DNA of 19,375 nt, taken from positions 1 through 19,375 of the forward strand of contig CAIZKE010000028.1 of the NCBI GenBank assembly GCA_903933475.1. Direction: 5' to 3'. Each line of letters starts with the position of its first letter. The stretch's first letter is position 1. The stretch comes from an uncultured Alphaproteobacteria bacterium. GTDB lineage: Bacteria; Pseudomonadota; Alphaproteobacteria; Caulobacterales; Caulobacteraceae. A program made the position numbers and the translations under genes. A model generated the notes under the pieces. That model saw only the letters and a program-made list of their open reading frames with translations. It was not told where the DNA came from and made no database searches. This document shows, one piece after another, positions 7,154 through 13,459 of the stretch.

Positions 7154-8788
7154 TCAGGCCGGAGGCTTCAGGTCGGCCAGGCCCAGTTTCGCCAGCCACA
7201 TCAGGGCCCTGAGGCGCGGACGCCCACCACCGCCTGCGGCGGCCATCAGGTCGGAAACCGTTCGAGGGCCGGCCTGGGCCAGACGGTGCAGATCCCGGAT
7301 CATCTCGGGCGGCAGACGGACGGGATCGAGCACGTAGGTGGTCATCCTCAGCCGGAGCAGGTCCTCCAGGGCGGCTTCCCGTCCGGGTGGGGCGCTGACG
7401 ATCCAATCCGGGGCCAGGCGGCGGGTGGGGAAATGCCCGAAGAGCCGGGAGGGATCCGGCCTCAGGGGCCAGGGGATCTGGCCCCCGGTCGCGCTGGACC
7501 GAAGCCGGCCGAGTTCTCCGGCCAGGGCCTGATAGCGATGCAGGATCACCGGCCAGTCGAATTCTGCAAGGGCCCGGGCCCGGCCCGCTGCGCCCATCCG
7601 GGCGCGCTGGTCGGGGCTGTCGGCAAGCTCGCCGATCCGCCGGGACAGGACCTCCAGATCCGCCGCCGTGGCCATGCTGAACTGGCCGATATAGCGGTCA
7701 TAGGTGTCCATCTGCAGGGCGTGGCGGAGGGCCAGATCCAGGGCGCCGCCCTCAGGAGCCCCGGTCACCGGTATCCGGAAGCCGTCGAGGCCGTCCCGCA
7801 CCGTATCGCGGTAACCGTTCCAGTCCGAGACCAGCACCGGCAGGCCCGAGGCCATGGCCTCCACCGGGGTGATGCCGAAGGTCTCCTGGATGTTGTCGGA
7901 GATCGAAACGAAGACATCGGCCGCGCACCAGGCCCGCCGGTAGTCCCCGGCGTCTCCGCCCTTGGCGTAGAGAAAGCGCACGGAGGGCGCCAGGGCCGAC
8001 TGGGCGTCGCGGTAGGACTCCGCGATCGCTTCATTGTGGAATTGCCCGGCCTCTATACAGACCAGCCGCCGCCCCGCCGCTGCCCGTTCCAGGGCCTGGT
8101 AGAGGGGGGCCGGGTTGGCCTTGGCGTGGAAGGACAGCCGTCCCGCGAAGAGGAAAGCGACGTCCCCGGGGGCGAGGCCAAGGTCCCGCCGGGCAGCCTC
8201 GATCTCCGACGCCGGTCGCCCCAGTGACGCCACATCGACCCCGAGGGGAATGACCGGAAGTTCGATCTCTGAGAAGCGGGTGGCGCCATAGTGCTCCGCC
8301 AGCCAGTCTCGGCGCTCGGCCATGAGGCTGCGCACCAGGGTGACGGCGGCCGTCGATGTGCAGATCAGGGCATCCCAGGGCTGGAAGGGCGCTCCCGCCA
8401 GGTCACCAATACTGTCCATGGCGCCCAGCGAGGACAGGGTGTGGGTCACCCCGAAAAGACTGTAGGCACCCGGCCCCTCCCGGTTGCGGTCGTGCGCCAT
8501 GGCCAGCGGGATCGGACCCGGATGGTAGACGGAGCCTGGAAATCCGGGAGGCGGGGCTGTCGAGCCCTGTTCGCGCCAGACAAGACGGCCGGCAAATCCC
8601 TCCTGCTGCAGTTGGTCCATCATCGCCCGTGAAGCCCCACGGCCGAATCCGAAGACCTCGCCTTCCGGCCACCGCCGGGCGATGGCGCGGAACAGGGACT
8701 TGCCGACCGCCTGGCGGCCCATCAGCTTGGCGTCAGTGGAATAGCCGTCCCCCAAATAGTGGAGGGCGAAGGACATGGGGTCGCTCAT
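7154..8788 (-). CDS. GT4-type glycosyltransferase with C-terminal extension
   Basis: A 544-residue GT-B-fold glycosyltransferase. The N-terminal half has HYLGDGYSTDAKLMGRQAVG and a Rossmann-like acceptor region ending IPLGVD (181-185). The C-terminal half starts FLFAGRLSFHAKANP (213-226) and contains the GT4 nucleotide-sugar signature DNIQETFGITPVEAMASGLP, with the EX7E glutamates at E302 and E310, then VLVSDWNGYRDTV. The catalytic domain ends near residue 430; about 110 further residues follow that are not typical of GT4, closing with a helix-rich stretch. Substrate cannot be read from the sequence; polysaccharide or LPS decoration is the common role. ATG 8788 is preferred, but M5 (8776) is possible, and neither has a clear Shine-Dalgarno. 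It stands alone, convergent with tRNA-Ala and divergent from hsp20. Confidence 0.85.
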   Translation of the reverse strand: MSDPMSFALHYLGDGYSTDAKLMGRQAVGKSLFRAIARRWPEGEVFGFGRGASRAMMDQLQQEGFAGRLVWREQGSTAPPPGFPGSVYHPGPIPLAMAHDRNREGPGAYSLFGVTHTLSSLGAMDSIGDLAGAPFQPWDALICTSTAAVTLVRSLMAERRDWLAEHYGATRFSEIELPVIPLGVDVASLGRPASEIEAARRDLGLAPGDVAFLFAGRLSFHAKANPAPLYQALERAAAGRRLVCIEAGQFHNEAIAESYRDAQSALAPSVRFLYAKGGDAGDYRRAWCAADVFVSISDNIQETFGITPVEAMASGLPVLVSDWNGYRDTVRDGLDGFRIPVTGAPEGGALDLALRHALQMDTYDRYIGQFSMATAADLEVLSRRIGELADSPDQRARMGAAGRARALAEFDWPVILHRYQALAGELGRLRSSATGGQIPWPLRPDPSRLFGHFPTRRLAPDWIVSAPPGREAALEDLLRLRMTTYVLDPVRLPPEMIRDLHRLAQAGPRTVSDLMAAAGGGGRPRLRALMWLAKLGLADLKPPA

Positions 8789-8823
8789 GCCGAATTGGTG
8801 CGACGGCAGGCGCTTCGGCGCAA

Positions 8824-8841
8824 GTCCGACAGAAGTCGGAC
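8824..8841. repeat. Perfect short inverted repeat upstream of hsp20
   Basis: GTCCGAC-AGAA-GTCGGAC, a 7-bp perfect stem with a 4-base loop, lies between the divergent glycosyltransferase and hsp20 starts. It could be an operator-like dyad or an RNA hairpin. It lies just upstream of the proposed sigma32-like promoter. Confidence 0.5.
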
Positions 8842-8849
8842 CGGCGGAT

Positions 8850-8878
8850 ATTGAAAGCCGGGGACCCACGCGCCACAT
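8850..8878 (+). promoter_or_regulatory. Candidate sigma32 (heat-shock) promoter of hsp20
   Basis: ATTGAAA (8850-8856), a 14-base spacer and CGCCACAT (8871-8878) resemble the RpoH consensus CTTGAA, 13-15 bases, CCCCATnT. The -10 region matches imperfectly. Transcription would start near 8885, giving a leader of about 60 bases that contains the thermometer hairpin. Confidence 0.4.
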
Positions 8879-8892
8879 GGGGGAGGTGGCGG

Positions 8893-8943
8893 GTCGGGCC
8901 AGAACCGGACGGGACGCCGCAGAGTCGCTTTGACTGAGGACTC
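8893..8943 (+). promoter_or_regulatory. ROSE-like RNA thermometer in the hsp20 leader
   Basis: The last hairpin pairs GAGTCGCT (8922-8929) with AGGACTC (8937-8943) around a 7-base loop. All seven pairs are Watson-Crick, leaving G8927 bulged. It sequesters the Shine-Dalgarno GAGGA (8936-8940) of hsp20. The U(C)GCU:AGGA pairing with a bulged G is the hallmark of ROSE elements, which repress alphaproteobacterial small heat shock genes at low temperature. An upstream hairpin, GTCGG (8893-8897) with CCGGAC (8905-8910, one bulge), fits the multi-hairpin layout. The pairing is seen directly; temperature sensing is inferred. Confidence 0.72.
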
Positions 8944-8945
8944 CC

Positions 8946-9362
8946 ATGACCAGGACCGTTCTGTTCGACAGCCCCTTCCTTCTCGGCTTCGAACACACCC
9001 GAAACCAGATCGAGAGGGCGGCGAAGGCCGCATCCGAAGGCTATCCGCCTTACAATGTCGAGGATCTTGGCGGCGGTGCCCTCAGGATCACCCTCGCCGT
9101 TGCCGGGTTCACGCCCGAAAGCCTGCAGATCTCCCTGGAGGACCGCCAGCTGACCATAGCCGGCCGCCGGGAGGATGCCGCCAAGGGCGACGCCTACCTG
9201 CACCGGGGAATCGCCGCCCGGAGCTTCATTCGGAGCTTCGTCCTGGCAGACGGCGTCGAGGTGGACCGCGCGCTGCTGGAGCACGGCCTTCTGCATGTGG
9301 ACCTCAGCCGACCGGCACCCGAGCCGCAGATTCGCCGCATCCCCATCCAATCGGCAGGCTGA
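8946..9362 (+). CDS. Small heat shock protein, Hsp20/IbpA family (class A)
   Basis: An ATP-independent holdase that binds unfolding proteins until DnaK/ClpB can refold them. The 138-residue product has a short N-terminal arm (FDSPFLLGFEHTRNQIERAA) and an alpha-crystallin domain from about residue 35 to 125. Landmarks are YPPYNVEDLGGGALRITLAVAGF, LTIAGRR, YLHRGIAARSFIRSFVLADGVEV and LEHGLLHVDLSR. A C-terminal RRIPI matches the IxI/V-type tail that docks between subunits. The wording is that of the IbpA-like class A proteins of alphaproteobacteria. GAGGA lies five bases before ATG and is occluded by the predicted thermometer hairpin. The DUF1150 gene follows 23 bases downstream, probably in the same transcript. 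Confidence 0.95.
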   Translation: MTRTVLFDSPFLLGFEHTRNQIERAAKAASEGYPPYNVEDLGGGALRITLAVAGFTPESLQISLEDRQLTIAGRREDAAKGDAYLHRGIAARSFIRSFVLADGVEVDRALLEHGLLHVDLSRPAPEPQIRRIPIQSAG

Positions 9363-9385
9363 AACGAGCTGAAGGAGCCCACTCC

Positions 9386-9664
9386 ATGACCCCCAATCCC
9401 AAGATTCACGCCCTCCCCGGCCTGACCCCGGAAGCCTTCGCAGCCCTGGGCGCGCCCGCCATGGTCTATGTCCGTCCGGTCCGGGCCGCCGAGATCCTCG
9501 CCAGTACCGCTTCAGGCCAGATCGAGGGCATCGAGCTCGATCCGGACCAGGTGCTCTATGCGGTACACGGGGCGGACGGCAAAAGGCTGGCCATCCTCGG
9601 CGACAGGGACTCCGCCGTTGCGGCTGCGGTCGCACACGAACTGGCACCGGTCTCTGTTCACTGA
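9386..9664 (+). CDS. DUF1150 family protein
   Basis: A small protein of 92 residues, typical of the family, with no known function. It begins MTPNPKIHALPGLTPEAFAALGAP at an ATG eight bases after GAAGGAG. Family features seen are FAALGAPAMVYVRPV, the central DPDQVLYAVHGADGKRLAILGDRDSA and an alanine-rich end. It follows hsp20 by 23 bases; the hsp20-DUF1150 pair recurs in alphaproteobacteria as far as I recall, suggesting a stress link, but nothing in the sequence defines an activity. There is no signal peptide or membrane segment. Its stop codon sits inside a threefold decamer repeat (9661-9690). Confidence 0.88.
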   Translation: MTPNPKIHALPGLTPEAFAALGAPAMVYVRPVRAAEILASTASGQIEGIELDPDQVLYAVHGADGKRLAILGDRDSAVAAAVAHELAPVSVH

Positions 9665-9690
9665 CGCCGACTGACGCCTACTGACGCCTG
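9661..9690. repeat. Three tandem decamers at the DUF1150 stop codon
   Basis: CTGACGCCGA, CTGACGCCTA and CTGACGCCTG follow head to tail. The first copy supplies the TGA stop of the DUF1150 gene. The third leads into a CGCCTG/CAGGCG hairpin (9685-9701) that overlaps the convergent ptsN stop and could end transcription weakly, but it has no T run. Confidence 0.8.
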
Positions 9691-9694
9691 GGCA

Positions 9695-10168
9695 TCAGGC
9701 GGCGGTCGCCTCTCCCTGAGCCAGGAGAAATCGGATCGCGTCGGCATCGGCCGCCTGCCTGAGCTGGCCGCGCAGGTCTTCCTGGCGCACCAGTCGGGAA
9801 ATCCGGGCAAGGGCGCGCAAGTGCTCGACCCCGGAGTCCTCCGGCGACAGGAGGGCGAAGAAGAGATCCACCGGCTGGCCGTCAATGGCGCCGAAGGCGA
9901 TGGGCTGCTCAAGCCTGACCACGACCAAGCGGCTGTGCTCCAGTCCCGAGACCCGGGCATGGGGGGTGGCGACCCCGCGGCCCAGCCCGGTCGATCCCGA
10001 CTGCTCCCGCTCAAGGAGGGCAGACAGCACGCCCACCGGATCGAGGCCGAAGTTCTGGGCGGCCTTGTCGGCGATCAGGTTCATCACCTGGCGGGGCGTG
10101 CGGGCACCGAAGCCAACGGCGACACCGCTTGGCCCGATCAGGTCGGCAATGGAGAGGCGGTCCGGCAC
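9695..10168 (-). CDS. ptsN: Nitrogen-regulatory PTS IIA protein (EIIA-Ntr)
   Basis: EIIA-Ntr is a cytoplasmic phospho-acceptor that links the nitrogen PTS (PtsP, NPr) to potassium, stress and nitrogen control. The 157-residue product has the EIIA fold with the phosphorylated histidine in GLGRGVATPHARV (H70). LVVVRLEQPIAFGAIDGQPVDLFFALLSPED is the family core. It begins at GTG 10168 (MPDRLSIADLIGPSG), since no in-frame ATG lies near; the Shine-Dalgarno is weak. It lies 57 bases after hpf, in the rpoN-hpf-ptsN order common in proteobacteria. The gap holds small GC-rich hairpins (CGGAAG/CTTCCG at 10185-10199) that may partly end or process the transcript. Confidence 0.95.
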   Translation of the reverse strand: MPDRLSIADLIGPSGVAVGFGARTPRQVMNLIADKAAQNFGLDPVGVLSALLEREQSGSTGLGRGVATPHARVSGLEHSRLVVVRLEQPIAFGAIDGQPVDLFFALLSPEDSGVEHLRALARISRLVRQEDLRGQLRQAADADAIRFLLAQGEATAA

Positions 10169-10225
10169 GGGTCACGCTCACTGACGGAAGGCGCTTCCGC
10201 CAGGCGCCTGAGGCCGACGGCACGC

Positions 10226-10864
10226 TCAGACTGGAACCGCACCCGCAGCGCCCTCTCGGGCCACCAACGTGCGCTCGGGATCTATCCAACCGATGTTTCC
10301 ATCCGGCCGGCGGTACACAACGGACAAACCGCCATGCGCGGCGTTTCTGAACACGATTGTCTGTTGGTCCGTCAAGTCCAGTTCCAAAACCGCCTGGGAA
10401 ACCGTCAGGGTGCGTAACGGCTTTTCGGTCTCCGCGATCACCAGGGCAGCGGGTGGCTCAGAGGCCGAAAACAGATCGATTCCGTCCTCCCAGGCCTCGT
10501 CATCGGCCTCATCAGGCGACTTCAGGACAAAATAGGACGCCATTTCCGCCTGGCGCGCCGCTGATGAGGGGGCGTGGCTCTTCAGCCTTCGCTTGTAGCG
10601 TCGGACCCGGGTCTCGATCTTGTGAAGGGCGGCGCTGAACGCCGCATGAGCCTCCGTCGCAAGGGCGTGGCTCGCAAGGGGATGGCCCGTGGCAAGCTGC
10701 ACCGAGCAGTCCACGCGAAAGGCGTGGCCCTCGCGGCTGACCACCACGTCCGCGGAACCGCCGCGGTCGAAGATCTTGCCGATCGAGGCGTTGATTTCAT
10801 CGACGACCCGCTCGCGCAGGGCCGATCCGACGTCGACATGCTTGCCGGTGACCTGGACTTTCAT
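10226..10864 (-). CDS. hpf: Ribosome hibernation-promoting factor, long form
   Basis: HPF binds 30S subunits in stationary phase and drives formation of idle 100S ribosome dimers. The 212-residue product is the long type. Residues 1-100 form the S30AE domain (MKVQVTGKHVDVGSALRERV, then basic KIETRVRRYKRRLKSH). A variable acidic linker follows, then the C-terminal dimerisation domain from about 150 (LRTLTVSQAVLELDLTDQQTIVFRNAAHGGLSVVYRRPDGNIGWIDP). It lies 44 bases after rpoN and is probably co-transcribed. The start is ATG 10864, without a strong Shine-Dalgarno. Confidence 0.95.
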   Translation of the reverse strand: MKVQVTGKHVDVGSALRERVVDEINASIGKIFDRGGSADVVVSREGHAFRVDCSVQLATGHPLASHALATEAHAAFSAALHKIETRVRRYKRRLKSHAPSSAARQAEMASYFVLKSPDEADDEAWEDGIDLFSASEPPAALVIAETEKPLRTLTVSQAVLELDLTDQQTIVFRNAAHGGLSVVYRRPDGNIGWIDPERTLVAREGAAGAVPV

Positions 10865-10908
10865 GGGGTCATGGGGGCGCTCTCACCGCCCAGGAGTCAA
10901 TCTCCGGA

Positions 10909-12402
10909 TCAGCCCGCAGTGGCCAGCCTGCGCCGACGGTCGGTAGACGAGGGAATTCTCATGGATTCCCGGTACTTGGCCACAGTCCGGCGGGCGATAT
11001 CCACGCCCGAAACCTTAAGGATTTCGACGATCCGGTCGTCGGAGTGGACGTTGTCTCCGGGGCGCTCCGCGTCGATCAGCTGGCGGATCCGGTGCCGGAC
11101 GCTCTCCGCGGAGTGCGCCTCTCCATCGCCCGTCGATGAGATAGCGGCGGTGAAGAAGAACTTGAGCTCGAAGACACCCCTGGGGGTGGAGACGAACTTG
11201 TTCGACGTGACCCGGCTCACCGTCGATTCATGCATGCCGATGGCCTCTGCCACTGTCCGCAGGTTCAGGGGTCGAAGGTGGGAAACTCCGAAGGCGAGGA
11301 AACCATCCTGCTGACGAACAATCTCGGAGGCGACTTTCAGTATGGTCCGCGCCCTCTGGTCCAGGCACTTCAGGAGCCAGTTCGCCTGGGAAAAGCAGTC
11401 CGAGACAAAGACCTTCTCGGCGTCGGTCCGGGCGCCGGCGGACACCCGGGCGAAATAGCGGCGGTCGACCAGCAGCCGCGGCAGGGTATCGCTGTTCAGC
11501 TCCACGTTCCACAGGCCGCCAGGCCCCTCCCGGATGATGACGTCCGGAGTGACGGGTGCCGTCGGCTCACCGCCGAACGCGGCCCCGGGCCTGGGCGTCA
11601 ATCCCCTGATCTCCGCGATCATCTCGCGAAGGTCCTCGTCATCGACGCCGCAGACACGCCGCAGAGCCGCCATGTCGCGCCGGGCAAGAAGGTCCAGGTT
11701 ATCCACGAGCGCCGCCATGGCCGGGTCAAGCCGGTCCCGCTCGATCAGCTGCAGCCGGAGGCATTCGGCGACATCCCGGGCGAAGATTCCCGTGGGCTCG
11801 AAACCCTGCAGGACGCCCAGGACCGATTCGAGGAAGGGCGCGTCACAACCCAGGCGCTCGGCGGTCTCGACGAGATCGCACCTCAGGTACCCGCCCTCAT
11901 CCACCGAGTCGATCAGGACCCCGGCTGCCGCAAGACGGGCGCCGTCGAGGCCGCTGACGGAGAGCTGGGCGAACAGATGGTCGCGCAGGGTCGTGGCCCC
12001 AGACAGGCGCTGGGCGAGATCGCCGTCGGACTCAAAGCCGCCACCGCTGGTGCGGCTCCAGTCAATGGCCCCGCCGGCATCCTCGCCAGCGGCCATGTCG
12101 CCGGTCGCCCTCTCCCCGGGGGAGGCCTCGGCCTCATGGCTGATGTCGAGCCTGGCTTCAGCCCCCGAGTCGGGAATCCGATCGGCGGCGAAGGTCGCCT
12201 CCGCGCCCGGATCGGGCGGCACGGCCTCAACATCGGAATCGCGGTCCTCGCGCGCCAGGAGGGGGTTCCGCTCGAGCTCGGCCTCGACAAAGGCGTCGAG
12301 CTCGAGGCCGGACAGCTGCAGAAGCTTGATGGCCTGCTGCAGTTGGGGCGTGATGACCAGCCCCTGTCCCTGACGAACCTCTAAACGCGCGCCGAGCGCC
12401 AA
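10909..12402 (-). CDS. rpoN: RNA polymerase sigma-54 factor
   Basis: Sigma54 directs RNA polymerase to -24/-12 promoters that need AAA+ activators. The 497-residue product has the glutamine/leucine-rich region I (LEVRQGQGLVITPQLQQAIKLLQLSGLEL, about 7-35), an acidic region II (about 50-130), the core-binding domain, an HTH (LRTVAEAIGMHESTVSRVTSNK, 381-402) and the RpoN box ARRTVAKYRE (470-479). The start is TTG at 12402. It is convincing because AAGGAGG lies five bases upstream and region I begins at the normal distance. The gene follows the lipoprotein hydrolase after 69 bases with no clear terminator and leads into hpf and ptsN. In caulobacters sigma54 serves stalk and flagellar genes; that role is family knowledge. 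Confidence 0.97.
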   Translation of the reverse strand: MALGARLEVRQGQGLVITPQLQQAIKLLQLSGLELDAFVEAELERNPLLAREDRDSDVEAVPPDPGAEATFAADRIPDSGAEARLDISHEAEASPGERATGDMAAGEDAGGAIDWSRTSGGGFESDGDLAQRLSGATTLRDHLFAQLSVSGLDGARLAAAGVLIDSVDEGGYLRCDLVETAERLGCDAPFLESVLGVLQGFEPTGIFARDVAECLRLQLIERDRLDPAMAALVDNLDLLARRDMAALRRVCGVDDEDLREMIAEIRGLTPRPGAAFGGEPTAPVTPDVIIREGPGGLWNVELNSDTLPRLLVDRRYFARVSAGARTDAEKVFVSDCFSQANWLLKCLDQRARTILKVASEIVRQQDGFLAFGVSHLRPLNLRTVAEAIGMHESTVSRVTSNKFVSTPRGVFELKFFFTAAISSTGDGEAHSAESVRHRIRQLIDAERPGDNVHSDDRIVEILKVSGVDIARRTVAKYRESMRIPSSTDRRRRLATAG

Positions 12403-12471
12403 CTCCGCCTCCTTGGCCTGCTTCTTGCTTGCAGGTTAGGGAGGGAAGGCAACTGTTTGGTTAACGGGATC

Positions 12472-13446
12472 TCATTTTCCGGAAGATTCCCGCGGGGGAA
12501 GGGACTCGATGAAGGCGCGGACATCCGCCGCGGAGCGATCCGGGATTTGCTCCATCGGGACGTGGCCGGCCTCCGGATAGACAATGAGCTGGGCGCCCGG
12601 GATGAGCCTGTTGAGCTCCTCGCCCACGCCGACCGGCACCACGGTGTCTTTCGCCCCGTGCATCACCAGGGTGGGAACGGAAACCCCCTTGACCGCGTCG
12701 GCCGAGGCTGAGGGCGGGCCGCGGCGGCCCGCCAGGATCATCTCCCGCCGGCCCGGTGCCAGGGCGAGATCGACATAGCGGTCCACGAGGGCGGGCGTGA
12801 CGAGGCTCTCATCGACATAGGCCTTCCTGAGGCCCGGTTCGGCCAGGGGACGAGGGTCGAGGCTGCGCAGGGCGGCCCGCCCGACGGGATTGGCCATGAC
12901 CCGGAAGATGGCTGGCGGCCCCTCCCCAGAGGGCGAACCGGCCTCCGTGCGGGGACGCGGTCCGACGGAGGCCACCAGGACGAGCCCCCGGAGACGGTCC
13001 GGATGCGCCAGGGCGTAGTTCCAGGACGCGCCGCCGCCCATGGAGTTCCCCGCGAGGACGAAGGGCGGGAGGCCAAGCTGGCGGGTCAGCTGGTCGATGA
13101 CCTCGACCTGGCCCTGGGTCGACATCTCGTAGCCCGGAGGCGTGACGGTCAGCCCGTGCGCGGGCAGGTCCAGGGTCACCACCCGGTAGGTGTCGCCCAG
13201 CCTGGCCACCCAGGGCTCCCAGGTGTCGAGGTTGGCGGCGAAGCCGTGGACCAGCACCACGGGCGGCCCATCCGGTCGGCCCTGGTCGCGGTAGTGGACG
13301 CTGACGCCGTTCTCCAGGGTCACGAACCGAGAGGTGGGATTGGCGTACTTCGCCTTGAGGGTCTCGTAGGGAATGTCCCGGGCGCATCCGGCAAGGGCGC
13401 TGGCCAGCAGGGCGGCCGCCAGGGCGACAAGGGATTTCAGGGGCAT
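12472..13446 (-). CDS. Alpha/beta hydrolase, predicted lipoprotein
   Basis: A 324-residue alpha/beta-hydrolase-fold protein. It opens MPLKSLVALAAALLASALAG and the LAGC lipobox puts the lipidated cysteine at C21. Alanine at +2 suggests delivery to the outer membrane. The catalytic triad is visible as S135 in GNSMGG, D267 in HGAKDTVVP and H295 in EAGHVP, with oxyanion motif VLVHGF (64-69). A cap region lies between about 165 and 250. I chose ATG 13446 because GGAG lies six bases upstream; an ATG four codons earlier (13458) is possible. It starts 13 bases after the sulfatase stop, so the two form an operon. Substrate is unknown: ester, lactone or C-C bond hydrolases share this motif set. Confidence 0.85.
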   Translation of the reverse strand: MPLKSLVALAAALLASALAGCARDIPYETLKAKYANPTSRFVTLENGVSVHYRDQGRPDGPPVVLVHGFAANLDTWEPWVARLGDTYRVVTLDLPAHGLTVTPPGYEMSTQGQVEVIDQLTRQLGLPPFVLAGNSMGGGASWNYALAHPDRLRGLVLVASVGPRPRTEAGSPSGEGPPAIFRVMANPVGRAALRSLDPRPLAEPGLRKAYVDESLVTPALVDRYVDLALAPGRREMILAGRRGPPSASADAVKGVSVPTLVMHGAKDTVVPVGVGEELNRLIPGAQLIVYPEAGHVPMEQIPDRSAADVRAFIESLPPRESSGK

Positions 13447-13459
13447 GCGAATCTCCATC

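Noticed and set aside
8789..8998. N-terminal extension of the glycosyltransferase frame into hsp20
   Set aside because: It would overlap the hsp20 start and leader; family similarity begins at HYLGDGYST just after ATG 8788.
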